From Gnetum montanum (lineage: Eukaryota; Streptophyta; Gnetopsida; Gnetales; Gnetaceae), in the NCBI GenBank assembly GCA_015680685.1, contig MNCI01014752.1, forward strand, positions 223,270-287,269: a stretch of DNA of 64,000 nucleotides, in the 5' to 3' direction. Of this stretch, positions 1-11,446 are shown piece by piece. The notes beneath the pieces are model-generated. The model ran no database searches and had not been told where the DNA came from. It was given only the letters and a program-made list of their open reading frames with translations. Positions within the stretch are counted from its first letter, which is position 1; each line of letters starts with the position of its first letter. Made by a program: the position numbers and the translations under genes.

Positions 1-435
1 CTTAGTTAAGTATATTTAGTATGACCGCTTCGAGCATGCATGTAGCGCTTGGTAACCTAGTAACAACTAGCGTTTGGTAATCTCAGCAGCGTTGCACTAG
101 TTCAGGATGTGTATGGCAAGCGGGAATGGATACTGGTGTTAGGAACAATTAGAACTTAGTTAGCGAATAGTTAATGTAAGTTAGTCACTTAGTTCTCTTT
201 ACCTTCCCTTATTAGCATAAGACATAAAAAAGATAAAGCTATAAAAAATCATATACCTCAAGCTTACTTAATCATACAATCGTGACAATACAAGTAAGTT
301 TGGGAAGACAATGATTGATTAACCCTGAGTGTTCCATTAAGGCGCGTAAGCACTTAATCCTTGGAGTTCGACCAGATTGCACGTGAAATGCTTGTATTCA
401 TATGGTTGAGTGTAGGGGTACCTCGCCACTCATCA
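1..435 (+). repeat. Family-A LTR, 3' part, cut by the window edge
   Basis: This stretch matches the downstream half of the four family-A LTR copies at 11447-12327, 20494-21398, 36372-37329 and 45369-54499. It has the same paired TTGGTAA phrases, the same CTTAGTTA run and the same terminal GGGGTACCTCGCCACTCATCA-like end at 435. The sequence after 435 is not a primer-binding site, so this is a solo LTR or the 3' LTR of an element lying to the left. The U3 part, with palindromes and TATA box, is outside the window. Confidence 0.85.
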
Positions 436-2515
436 GTTCACATCATAATGGAGAGAGTTATAACACATAGGTTTGTTTATCTTTTATGTTAAGGAAAAAA
501 GTAGTTACTACCTTACACTAGTCGTTCTAGGTGAGTGTTCACCTATGAAAATCTACTAGTAGTTTCTCCATTTTAAGGCATTCTAAATTTGTCATAAAGT
601 ATGATGGCAAAAAAAAAGAAAAAAAAAGAGGGGTTAGAATAAATCTGAAATTCTAATCATCAACAAAGTTCATTGACGTGAGGATATCACAATGTTCTCT
701 CTTAACCTAAGGCAATTTCAATCTTTTGAATTTCTTTAATTGAAAGGTAGAATCATGGAGAATAAAATATTAGTCATAAAAAATAAATCTTTTCTTTTTC
801 CTAGCTAAAACAGAAGATAAAGCAGTCTTTGATATCTATTTTTCTTGAACAAAAAATAATTGATCTCTTTCTTTTTAAGGAAATATAGGTGAGAAAGAAC
901 AAACCTTTAAAGCTGAGTATTCATCATAATTAATTAATTTTTTAATAGAATCAAGAAACAGTCAATAGAGGGCAACAATTGTGAAAGAAAAGGTAGTAGT
1001 CTCTAAACTAGGGACAATCATCATCAAAGAACTAAACTTCTTATTTTAAGCAAATAAACATGTAAACTACATGAGCTTAATTGCAAAATGAAAGGATAGA
1101 CAAAAACTAAAATGTACTAAGCTTGAATGTCATGATGGATGAACATGGTGCCAAATTTTAAAATTTTCATTATTAAATTTTCCAACCTCACATGTTTTCT
1201 AGTTGAAAGAAATGTAGGACCATTTAATAATGAATTAGGACATGAAAACTCTTTTCTAAACCTCTCAAAAATTGACCACAAAATTGCTCAACAAAACATA
1301 AGATGCATACTTCACAAAGACACTAAAAATCAGCCATATGTATAGCTTCTTTTTATTTTTAAATGAGTAATCAATGGACCTATTGGCCATTTAGTTATCA
1401 CATACCAAGTCCATTTAACCCTTCAACATCTTGTAGCCCATATAAGAAGAATACTAGGGTTGGATAAAATGCTAAGGGTTAAGCACCTCTAAGAACTAAG
1501 CCCTTGTAGCCTACACAAGAAGAGATTGTTAACTTTGGATAGAATGATGAGAGAACATTCCTTAAGAATGATCACAAAAATATGAAATACCAAGTGCACA
1601 CAACTCAAAGAAAATGCTAACTCATAAGCCTAATTCATGCATGTCAAATTAGATCCCAGACTTATGAAAGATCCCATGCATGACTCATAACTTACAAGAA
1701 ATTCTACATGCCCTTATAAAATAATCCTCATTTGTCCAAGCCAATACAACAACAAACATCCACTAAAAATTTATATATAGAAAAAATTTGGAATATACAT
1801 CTCTAGTAATGAGTTTGACCAATTTAGGAAGGGAGAATACACTTCAAGCTTAAGTTGTTATGCAATCGGTTGCCTAAATAATCAGCTTCAAATTGCAAGT
1901 TTAGGGTTCAACCAAAACTCTTCCACAAAACTAGAAAACATAATTCTTAAGAATTAGTTACAAAAGCCTCCAACACTAGTAGCAAAGCTGGCTTTTTATG
2001 CTTTTACAAAATCTTAGAAAGATCACTATCATAGCCTCCATGCTTAGCCCAAAAGACAAGGTAGAAGCAACCGTACATAATCTTATCTCCCTCTCTCTCC
2101 TCTACTCCTAACATCTCAACCTAACATAGTCTCCTCTACTCCTCAACCTAACCTTACACTTAAGAAAGCCACATGGCCCTAATTAAATGAGTCCTTTGTC
2201 CCTTTTCTAGCCATTAACATGAAGTGGACAATCAACATATTTAAAAAAAGGTGTTGAACTTTTAAAAAAATATTAATAATAAGCATAGAAAATTTAGAGT
2301 ACATCACAAGCTTGATACTAAGTAGACATCATTGAAAAAAATATATGGATTAAAAAAACTTTCCAATTTTAAAATTGTTTATTCAAGATGTCATCATAGC
2401 ATGTCATTAAGTATACATCATGATCCTGCATTGACTTTTCTTATTGTTGGCAACCATTTGGGACTACTAATGTTGGCCTTCAACTCTCGCGACTAGGGTC
2501 ATGGGAAACGAAGGT
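436..2515. other. AT-rich stretch without recognisable gene
   Basis: No coding potential or known repeat boundary was seen. There is a diverged tandem duplication near 1430-1560, in which two copies share CTTGTAGCC followed by AAGAAGA, and a small duplicated CTCCTCTACTCCT phrase near 2090-2160. The last five bases (AAGGT, 2511-2515) are the left target-site duplication of the following solo LTR. Confidence 0.5.
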
Positions 2516-3381
2516 TGATGAATCATGATTCATTAGGCTCCGATATTAGACCCACGATATCAGATCCATGATATCAGGTACGCGATATTGTGACCTAAAT
2601 AATGATATCAGATACACGGTATCGTGACTCTTGTGCAGGCCTATAAATACACCTTGAGGCACACGAGAGAGGTAGTAGTTTTTTAGTTAGTAGTTCAGTT
2701 AGTTAGTTTTCATTTTTGTTCTTTTCAACCCTTTCTTTTAGTGCATGCCCGCAGTGTGATGATTGTAATTGTACGACACCTTTATTCGAGTGTGACGTAC
2801 TTGGACATGCACATGACCGGAAATAAAGATCGAGATTACTTCATCATTGCAGCATTCACTTTAATTATTTAATTATTTTCTTAATTAATACTTCTTCACC
2901 CTCAACTCCTATTAAACATTGAATGAGTACAACTTAATCATGAACATTTAAGTGTGACTACTTGGTATCCTAGTAGCGTACCTAGGATATGCACTTGGTA
3001 ATCCCAGTGGTAGTCATACATGAAGTCCAAGATGTATACGAATGATTAAGGAATGGATGCTTATCGCACTTAGGCTAGTTTGGACTCTCTCTTCCCATCA
3101 CCTCTTAGTTTAACTCTCTCCCCCTTTTCCTCCTAGCTTAGCTAAGATTATTTTCCATTGTCTCTAGGAGTAGCATTAGTTTAGGAACACATCATACACC
3201 TCACTCTGGACTAAACCATACGTAACAAAGCAAATATTAGTTTAGGTGGGAAGACAACGAATTGCGATAAGCAAGTAACTATCTAAATACCACATCCAGT
3301 TCGCCTGCGGAGTTCGACCGGATTGTGCGTGAAACGCTTGTATTCGTATGGTTGAGTGTAGGGGTACCTTGCCACTCATCA
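2516..3381 (+). mobile_element. Solo LTR, family E (866 bp)
   Basis: The segment starts TGATGAATCATG and ends CCACTCATCA, the terminal signature of the related families here. It is flanked by a perfect 5-bp target-site duplication, AAGGT, at 2511-2515 and 3382-3386. A TATA box lies at 2642-2649. The downstream half is similar to the U5 halves of families A, B and F (GGTTGAGTGTAGGGGTACC motif). No primer site or internal sequence follows, so it arose by recombination between the two LTRs of a complete Ty3/Gypsy element. Confidence 0.93.
2541..2649 (+). promoter_or_regulatory. LTR core promoter: GATATC cluster and TATA box
   Basis: Three GATATC palindromes (2556-2561, 2570-2575, 2604-2609) and degenerate forms such as CGATATT and GGTATCGTG precede TATAAATA at 2642-2649. 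The placement matches the U3 promoter of the other LTR families in the window. Promoter function is inferred from position and motif. Confidence 0.65.
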
Positions 3382-3386
3382 AAGGT

Positions 3387-4767
3387 GTTCCTTCAAACAA
3401 GGTTTAGGTGCTTGCTGGTCTTCTAGCAACACCAAGGCCCAAATACCTCCAAATAGACTCAGTGGTTATAGAGTGAACTAAGCGTGAATGTGTAGTTGCT
3501 GTTATGATTGTTGAAATGGTGGGGTTTGTGTATGAAATTGTAATTGGTTGTCATAAACGAAATTCAGTTAACCTTGTTGAATACTGTGAGTCATCAAAAT
3601 TTCTATTCTATCAAGTCACTTAGTTTATATAGTCCCTATAGTATGCTACTTGAAATAGATAAAATTCACAAAAATGCTTGAGCACAATTCTGCCAATCTA
3701 CTCCTAATTTCTCCTAGAAAGAAAGTTCCACAAGAAAACTAGAAATAGAGCGAGATTCAAAGGATTTAGAAAGAGAAAAGAAAGAAATCAGATTTGTGTG
3801 AATCTCAAACATTTAGGCAAGATAGATTGAACATGATAAAACATTTCGTGATAAAGTTCTTCCAATTCAATCTAAGTATAACAAATTGTCCAAACCCTCT
3901 GAGCTCAACAAGCAATTTCACAAAAGACAATCTTATTACACTACCAAAATGCTTTGTAAACAACAAGTACAAGCTTTGGTTTGGCTAGGTAATAGTTGTC
4001 AAGAATTGCAAACAATAGAGCTATCAGAAAAAATTTGACAATTTCAAGATTGAAATTCCAAGGCAATAAACTTTTAAAAAAATGAGGCTATTTCAAGCAA
4101 GTCAAATTATCAAAGAGTTTCTAGATTCTCTAGACTCAAATAGGCAATTTTATAAAGACCACTATTAAATTGCTTAAGAGGCTTTCCAAAGATAACATAA
4201 GCTTTTATATAGCAACCAAAATAGAAGTCTAGAATTGCGCAAACATAGAGCTATACGATCGATCTAGAAAATCCCAAAATTAAATGCCAAGCACGATACT
4301 ATCTAAATCATTAACTAAGCAACTTAAAAAAAATGGAAAAAAAGAACTCATAGGATTAAAACAAAGTAGCTAAATTGATGAATTAGCAAGCCATTTTACA
4401 ATCTTCAATATCTTTCTTTTTGATCTTCTACCAAATTCCCTCTTCATGCTACCCATCAAGCTCTTTTTATAGTAGCTTTGGGTAGTTACAAACATCATAA
4501 GGGATTAAGGTGGATTACAAATATCTAGGGATATTAACTCATAACCACCATAAGAAGTTATAACTTCTATAGGAAGTTATGAGAAATTTGAACCAAAGTT
4601 GGCATATGTCTTCTTAGTTACAAATATCATGGAAATTTAGTTATTTTACAATAGGAAATTACAACTTCCATAGAAGGGATAATATGACATTACACAAATA
4701 TCCCATAAATTTCTTCTCGGTGAGTAACCACCTTTCTTTTATTTTAATTTTAATTTTTATACAACAA
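3387..4767. other. Unassigned AT-rich stretch with LTR-like promoter at its right end
   Basis: No gene is evident. On the minus strand, a cluster of short inverted repeats around GAAGTTATAACTTC (4554-4567, a perfect palindrome) lies about 85 bp upstream of a TATAAAAA box (4471-4464). This is the arrangement seen in every confirmed LTR here. A possible LTR start, TGTCATATTATCCC, reads leftward from 4689. The other LTR end and a target duplication were not found, so identity as an LTR is tentative. Confidence 0.35.
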
Positions 4768-5330
4768 CTACGACAAATCCAAGATGTAAAATTTCATGGA
4801 GAGATGTCCGGCATACAAAATCATGTGAACAAACATTTGATCATGGCTCAAAGAACAACAGCTCGATCCAGCAACATATGCGGAGAACGCAACGTCAGCT
4901 CCCGAACCTTTAGGATCAAGAGTCTCCATCTGGATACCACTCTTGAGCGGAACATATTCACCCAGGTAATCCAGATTCAGCGTCACCATGGTGGCACCTA
5001 ATAAAGCAGCCCACTAAACCATAGACGCGGTCTATCGCCATGAATAACAAATGCGTAAAGCCGCCCTGCACGACCCCGGTAACACCGAGGTAGATCAACA
5101 CGAGCACAAATGCCACCAGAACTTTGTCTTCAGCGAAAATGAAGCTGAATTTATCAAGGCAGATTGCGATGCAGCCAACTGAATTTATCTAAGCATCCAT
5201 ATGGTGAATCTGCTGCAAAGCCAAATCAACCACCTCTGGAAATTCTTCAGATAACAACAACGGAGTGTCAGGGTCAGAGGACTGCAACTATGGACTTCAT
5301 CAACATCCGCAGCCATTACTGGAACAGGGT
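4768..5330 (-). pseudogene. Host-gene relic with a hydrophobic segment
   Basis: This stretch is visibly GC-richer than its surroundings and reads as broken protein on the minus strand. One frame (about 5283 to a TGA at 4958) contains a strongly hydrophobic run (VLVAFVLVLIYLGVTGVV, about 5125-5070) that looks like a membrane helix. A second frame (4989-4768) is open for 73 residues and overlaps it. The two frames may be parts of one gene separated by a frameshift. It lies directly downstream of the LRR relic on the same strand and may be its C-terminal part. The family was not recognised. Confidence 0.4.
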
Positions 5331-5370
5331 CCGACTCTTCTGATTAAGAAATTTGAGGCGTCAGCACTGA

Positions 5371-6260
5371 AGATGGTTGTCACGTATGCGGAAGATGAGA
5401 GCACGAATTTCGGACAGGGATGAGAGGTTTCTGAGATCGGCAACAGGGCCGACGCCGTTGAGCATGAGCACCTTCCACCGATTCAAGTTAGAGAGGGGAA
5501 AAAGCCGAGGACTGATGGTATGAGCCACATGTTAATTCTGGGACTGTACCATGGATAGCCACATTCTAGAATTACGTTCCCGTGTATGTTCCTTAACTAA
5601 GGAGGATAAGCGGCGTTGAATCAGGACTGTAAAAGCAACGAACGAACCATGGAACAGATGCAGCTACGATGATGCATGCTGAGAATGCTGAGAAGAGAAG
5701 AGACAGACACATAGACAGAGCTACAACACTTGAATGGCTGCAACACTGTTGCGCTCCATATCATCGTCACGTGCACGGCGCTCATGCCGCTACTGTCCAC
5801 AAGTCTGTATATGCACTGTTGTAAGACTGAACAGATTCTCTGGTATTTCCTCCATGTTTGGACAGCTTACCAAAACCAAAGCTTTCAGGGAAGGACACTT
5901 TCCAAAATTCCTTGAAAGGCCTATCAAACTGTAGCAATCTGCCACCCCGAAAGTCTTCAGATAGGAAGCTCATGCAGATCATCACGCAGCTCTATCAGGT
6001 TTGGAAATTCCAGTATGTTCAACTTTATCAGAGATGTCATCTTGGACAAGGTGTCCTCTGGAATGATCGAACACCAAGGCCTCTGTATTGTCAAATTCTG
6101 TAAATTGGAAAGCACAGCATCACTGAAAATTATGGGTATGCTCTCCTGTGATTCAATACTTACCCATATTTATGTCTAAGGACCTCGGAGATCGTGACAG
6201 CTCTGAGAGATCCACAACTTGTGCCGATTGATAGTTCAGGTATGTCAGTCATGGGGATCT
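5371..6260 (-). pseudogene. Leucine-rich-repeat gene relic
   Basis: Minus-strand translation gives successive leucine-rich-repeat blocks in several frames. Examples are CGSLRAVTIS (near 6215), LSNLQNLTIQ and MTSLIKLNILEFPNLIELR (near 6095-5985), CPSLKALVLVSCPNMEEIP (near 5900-5840) and LSSLSEIRALIFRI (near 5440-5400). The spacing and the LxxL / CPxLxxL style fit the LRR part of plant NLR-type disease-resistance proteins, but no NB-ARC motif (P-loop, GLPL, MHD) was seen. An LRR-only or receptor protein is therefore possible. At least two frameshifts and several stops mark it as a pseudogene. It is the only clear host-gene material in the window. Confidence 0.62.
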
Positions 6261-6513
6261 CTTCACATCAATGGGATAGAATAAAGAATGTTCAAAGTAC
6301 ATCAGATTCAGGAATGCAGAAGTGCATTTTCCTCTTATGGACAGGACAGGACAGGATAATAGATATTGATCAAGATATTCATGTAACTGAATGAGAAAAT
6401 TATTAGGGTGCTTGACATGAGATCAAGCTGCTCACCAAACAATACCAAACCTGCTTCTTCATTTTTGAATAAAGAGTATATATTCTCTTCATTCTGTACG
6501 AACAAATTTCCCT

Positions 6514-6885
6514 TTATTTTGCAAAGAATTTGCTTATTGTCAAGCTGATCATCATTGAATAAATTTTGATAATGCTTGATGTTTGTAATTCTTGTTCCTT
6601 CACGTTTGCATACTCTGTCTCAAGAATACCATCATGTACTTTGATCACTTCTTTTTCAGAGCATTTTGCACCCCTCAATCTTTTCTCCAAATCCATATAA
6701 CATTTGGTGATAAGTCCCCTATTCTCAAGAACCTTGGGCACATCATCACATTTGATGATGAGTCCCCTCTTCTCGAGAACTCTAAGCACATCTTCACTAG
6801 TAATGCAGTCAAAAACTACTATACACATCTCTAATTTCAATAGCTTCATGGCCTGCTCCATTGAATGGTATAAATGTGCTAACAC
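6514..6885 (-). CDS. Hypothetical 123-residue ORF with 16-residue repeats
   Basis: The ORF is open from an ATG at 6885 to a stop at 6514. It contains two clear and one degenerate 16-residue unit of the form V.VLE.RGLI.KC.D, which correspond to a 48-bp DNA duplication (6701-6748 and 6749-6796, with a weaker third unit to the left). The composition is charged and helical. It lies upstream, in minus-strand sense, of the LRR relic and could be an exon relic of the same locus or a chance ORF made by the tandem duplication. Function is unknown. Confidence 0.3.
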   Translation of the reverse strand: MLAHLYHSMEQAMKLLKLEMCIVVFDCITSEDVLRVLEKRGLIIKCDDVPKVLENRGLITKCYMDLEKRLRGAKCSEKEVIKVHDGILETEYANVKEQELQTSSIIKIYSMMISLTISKFFAK

Positions 6886-6889
6886 TTAT

Positions 6890-7880
6890 GACCCATTTTG
6901 GCTTGTTTTAAGTCACTTTTACTTTATAAGCTATGAGGTCATTCTAATTTAGTTTTGGCCTTTTATCTATTTTCCACATTTCATATAATTTATTTAGTAA
7001 AAATAATCGATATTGAACTTTTTGTACATCCAACATTTTATACATGTTGAGCTATTTGTAACAAATACAAACATGTCGTAGCTACCATGTTAGAAAATAA
7101 TATTTTAATTAAATTAAAGAAAATATGAGCCCACAAGGTACCTTTTTAATCATTTAATATTAAAATCTCAAAATCTAGGACTTGAATTTAAGAAATTAAT
7201 GATAGATCTATATTGTAGATGTAAAATTGAGTTAGCCCACTAAATTTAAGTGCAATCTAATAACTTTGAGTTTTTGATGTATTTTAATTCATTAAATATT
7301 TAGTAAATTAAAAATTCTACCTAAACACCAAAATAAAGTATAAATCGACATTACATTAATTTCATAGTATTATTCTAAAATAATGTTAGATTTTTCTATG
7401 CTTACTCATTAATAACATATATATATATATATAAACTTACAGTAATAAACAAATTCACCCAATCAACTTAAAATAATAACTTTTTTATGTCATCACATCA
7501 AAATTCTTCATATTACTTTTAAAAATTAGGCACATCTACACATGTATATAAACTTTGAAACAAATTCAAGTTTAAGTATTTAATAAAATACTAAGGACAA
7601 ATGTGGGGTACTAAAGAATTTAGTGTCCTTGAGAGGGTTTCCTTGATTTGGAGGTACCTTTAATTAAAAAGCTTGAACCCAAAGTGGTGATTGTCATAAA
7701 TGATGTAGTATCTTGTAAACTTCAACCTTTAGATTCCTTGCCAACTTTAAGAATTTCTTTGGTGACTCTCATTCCTTTAAGCTTGATCTTTATTTCTAAT
7801 TTGTTCTTCTAATTATCAACATCATTTGCGTCCTATTTTCTTGAACTATTATTAAGAACATTTGGTAATTTTTTAATGAT
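6890..7880. other. AT-rich stretch without gene
   Basis: No ORF or repeat boundary was recognised apart from an (AT)n microsatellite at 7417-7433. The last five bases, ATGAT (7876-7880), are the probable left target duplication of element C. Confidence 0.5.
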
Positions 7881-8608
7881 TGATAAAACCTATTTTTGAT
7901 GAGTCACAATATCATATCTGATATCACATCTATTGTAGCAACCGAAAACGTCAGCGTTGAAAAACACCGAGAGGTTGTTGGTCGGATAGTCTTAACACTA
8001 GATCCACGCGAGTGCTGTGCTGGATAAAATGGAAGTGGGGTGCCCTGAATGGTTTGGTCGATTAGACAGGGACTTAATCGGTGTCTCTAAACCTTTTGCA
8101 AACTTAATTTTAAAGTAATGCTTATAGCGAAATAATAATAATTTTTAAATGCGAGGAGGCAAAAACGATGTAAAAATGCAATGACAAGCAGGAAAGCAAA
8201 GTAAACTGGAGTTAAGAAAATGCACCGCTTAAAGATTATGGATTTACTTCGTCAAAGTGGATAAAATTGGTTGCACAATGCTGGGAAGCATAGAGGTCCC
8301 AAAAGTAACCAGGATGTTCAAAAGCAAGCCAACAATGTACTTGAATGCGGACTCAAGAGCTGACAATGCCAAAATGCTACAAGGCAGGTTAGCTTGAAAC
8401 AGATAGAGTTTGTTTTTTCTAACTGCTAACAAGATTTGCTAACTGCTCAAGTTTGCAAAATTTTTCAACCAACATAAATTTTTGACGACTGTTTGATTTT
8501 TGCCAACTTGCCAACCAAGATTTGTCAACAACTGCTCAAGTTTGCTCTCAAAATGGCAAATGAATTTTTGCTAACATTTGCCAACCCTTTGAATGTTGCT
8601 CATCAGGG

Positions 8609-8616
8609 TATTTATA
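8609..8616 (-). promoter_or_regulatory. TATA box of LTR G
   Basis: TATAAATA on the minus strand lies within CTCTATAAATACCC, the same context as TATA boxes in the other LTRs. The palindrome array lies upstream of it. Confidence 0.55.
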
Positions 8617-8795
8617 GAGCTAGGAGGATGCAAGAAACACAGTTTGGATGCCATGTGTTCTGGACTCACAAGATGTTGACATGTCTATGTTGCATGGACA
8701 TGCAAAACTAATTGATGAGCCTACCATGTTGTAATTACGCTGTCAGAACATGGAGATGTGTACCAACGATGTAGACAAGGAGTGAGGCGCATTGA

Positions 8796-9400
8796 TGTAG
8801 CATAGCTGCCTACTACGCTTTGAGGCGTAGCATGTTAGTGTAGCATAGCAACTTGCTACGCTACGTAGCGTAATGTAGCCACCAATTTGAAGAAGAAGTT
8901 TGCTTTGGAGTCAACTGCATGTGCTGGAAACCTTTAAAGTGTTCTAACTAGTTCCGCATGTTTACTACACTATACTACGCTGCATAGCATAGCAGCTGGC
9001 CTTAACTGTGAAAATGCTGACAATATGCAAACTTTGTTCTTTGCAATGTGAAGCCCTTGAATTTGCTGATCCTGCATTTTGAGACACCTTTTGCCATTCT
9101 TGCAAAAATTCTATGTTGTGCTACGCTATGTAGCGTAGTAGCCAAGATAGCCTGCTTTTTGTTAAATTTATCACTTTCTAGTAGAGGGAGCCTTGCTGAA
9201 GGACTTGGAGTCAAGTGAGGCAATTGATTTTGAAGACCAGGGGTGCTTACCGAGTGTAATTGGAATCACTAAGTAAGCTGGGCCTTTTTGTCTTGCTTCT
9301 GCTACGCTGTGCTACGCTGCGTAGCGTAGCACTTCGTCCTACAACTGTCTTTTGAGGCCTGCTACGCTACATAGTGTAGCGTAGCATAGCAAACTTCTTG
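8796..9400. repeat. Dispersed CTACGCTACGTAGCGTAG palindrome array
   Basis: Many full and partial copies of a CpG-containing palindrome occur in about 600 bp. The best is the perfect 16-bp TACGCTACGTAGCGTA at 8857-8872; others are near 8795-8845, 8970-8992, 9118-9142, 9300-9330 and 9360-9392. The copies are separated by unrelated sequence rather than being a simple tandem repeat. The array lies in the U3 of LTR G. Confidence 0.85.
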
Positions 9401-10649
9401 ACTAAAAAACTTACCAAACTATTTTGCATAGCCTAAGCACCGTCGACAACCCCACGCATCGCTTCTGAGTAGACTGTCAATTGGATGAACTAGCCAGGTG
9501 GGCAGGCCGGAGAGTCTGTTATGCCTATCAATACTGGAAGTAGAAAATTTTCCGAATTGGATAGTCTAAACTCGGAGCATCCATTTCTTGCCGAAGTGAC
9601 ATGACATTGCCTGAATTCCAAGGACTTGGTGAAGCAAGAATGCCTTGAAAATTTAGGGTGTTTCATCTATGATATCATATTTATGACATCATAGCTCTAT
9701 ATACGTCATCATTGATGTGATGTAGTGGGTCCTGGTCACCCTTATAAATACCAATACTTGGTTGCACCAATGAAAAATTTTCATTTTAACCTTAGGAAAA
9801 CTCTTGCAGTTTATTTTCATAGTTTGCACTTAGCGATAGAGTGAATGTCCACAATGTGGTGTTGAGTAGTTGAATATAATCTTTATTCAAGTGGGTTGTA
9901 CTTGGGTGCAATTCATGCATGAAAATAAAGATCAAGATTACTTATCATCATTGCAGCATATACTTAGTTTCTTTATTTTACTTAGCTAATTTTATTACTT
10001 AGTTTAATTTTCATTTCCTTAATATGCCTACTTTAGCTTAGTCTTTTACCATTCTCAAGCACTTTACTTTTTCATGCTTATTAGTAAGGCAAAATGAGTA
10101 TGACTAGTTTTAAGAGTATAAGTGTAATCATTTGGTAATCCCAGTAGTGTTATTGCTTGGTCCACCCAGTGACATAACACTTGGTAACCCAGTTACATAA
10201 GCCCAAGATGTCTATGGCAAGCCACGAACAACTACTCATCACCATAATATAGAATAGACTTGCATTTCTACTATCACTTAGATTTAGACCTTATTCTCAT
10301 TTTCATTATTTTTGCACTTAGGAGTAATATGAGTCAACAACATCAAGGTATCATATACCTCACTTAGAGTTAAACCATAAGTGGAAAGACAACAATCACG
10401 AACAAATTATCAACTTCTAGCATACTTACATTGTCTATCCATGGATTACAATTTGGTTGCACATGTGTACTTGTGACTTGTATGGTGGAGTATTGGGATA
10501 CCCTACTACTTATCAATGTATTGGGATACCCTACCACTCATCAATGTTTGCTAAGGATGTATCAATGTTTGCTTAGTAGTTAATCATATAGAGTTTATTG
10601 TATCAAGAATCCTAAAGTTTATGCTACATATTTTTAATCAATCTTGTTA

Positions 10650-10671
10650 ACACACACACACACACACACAC
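10650..10671. repeat. (CA)n microsatellite
   Basis: About eleven CA units lie just before the gag start of element C. Confidence 0.95.
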
Positions 10672-10693
10672 TTAAGAGTGTCAAACATATAAC

Positions 10694-11446
10694 ATGGCTT
10701 TGACACTTAAGGAAAAGTCATCACTTGTTAAAGAAACTAAAAAGAGTCATGAAAAAAGATGGGATGAAGAAGCCTAGAGTGAGCCCATGTAAACCAAAAT
10801 TTTATATGCTCATACATATCCATATTATCTTGATTTCACATTTATCTTTCATTAAGATGAATAGCTAAGGTGGAAAGATTTGCAGGGAAATGTAGTTTTT
10901 CCTCCTGAACATTCAACACCATCATTTTTATAGACAACCTTGATGAGGTTAAACCTTGGCCATGCACAAGAAGGATATCATGTTACTAAACGCATGACAA
11001 GGCCATATCAACCCATGTAAGTGCAAGTAATTAGGGATGTTGCCATGGAGATAAGACATGAGAACAACAAAGGAAAGAAAGTAACTCACAATGTTATCTT
11101 AGAAGAAATCAATGATGATACATTCATAATGAAAAAACTCAATCAAAACCATGAATCCCATTCATAGATGTCTATCATTCATCTAGAGGAACCTATCAAA
11201 ATACAATTGCATTCAACCCTTACGTAAAAACCTAAGAGAGATGTAGAAGACTCCAAACATAGGTGGAGCTCAAGGCCTAGAGCTTTTGCAAAACCACACG
11301 AGAATGAATCATGGAGTCATAGAAAGAGAACTAGGTGGCATCGTTCTCCAACTGCTTGCTCTTCTTCCTCATGATCTTCAATAGAATCCAACAAGAGGAA
11401 ACAAAGACCCAAAGACTATAATAGGAAAAGACATGGGGATCATGAG
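10694..11446 (+). pseudogene. gag: Element C gag, 5' part
   Basis: Gag is the structural protein of the retrotransposon particle. The reading starts at ATG 10694 and, despite stops, gives DFTFIFH.DE.LRWKDL followed by GNVV.PPEH, which matches the N-terminal part of gag in A1 and A2. It then becomes rich in arginine, serine and histidine. The reading runs up to the ATGAG target duplication of A1 (11442-11446) and continues in the same frame at 21404. In-frame stops (for example TAG near 10774) show decay. Confidence 0.72.

Larger units (their letters stand above)
7934..9665 (-). mobile_element. Solo LTR G (1732 bp) inside the C 5' LTR
   Basis: It starts TGTAGCAACC and ends GGGTGTTTCA on the plus strand and is flanked by a perfect 5-bp duplication, TCTAT (7929-7933 and 9666-9670). 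Removing it rejoins the LTR of C. The termini are imperfectly inverted (TGTAGCAACC against TGAAACACCC). Orientation is set by a TATAAATA box on the minus strand (8616-8609), with the palindrome array upstream of it at 9400-8796. The terminal style resembles chromovirus LTRs, but no internal sequence exists to confirm that. With no ORFs, it is most simply a solo LTR. Confidence 0.8.
7881..10543 (+). repeat. Element C 5' LTR, interrupted by solo LTR G
   Basis: LTR sequence occupies 7881-7933 and 9666-10543. It matches the 3' LTR at 55706-56600, including the palindrome cluster, the TATA box (TATAAATA, 9743-9750) and the GGGATACCCTACC...CTCATCA end. The last 28 bp are duplicated in tandem (ends at 10515 and 10543), so the exact boundary is uncertain. 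ATGATATCAT at 9669-9678 is one of its U3 palindromes. Confidence 0.87.

Noticed and set aside
6100-6180. A 41-bp intron-like GTAAGT...TTTTCAG in the LRR relic (minus strand)
   Set aside because: It is too short for a plant intron, and a simple frameshift explains the reading change.
8796-9400. CRISPR-like array
   Set aside because: The repeats are palindromes of varying length at irregular distances inside an LTR of a plant genome, with no constant repeat-spacer pattern.
10516-10570. Primer-binding site after the C 5' LTR
   Set aside because: No match to the tRNA-Asp or tRNA-iMet complement could be seen there; it is probably deleted or decayed.
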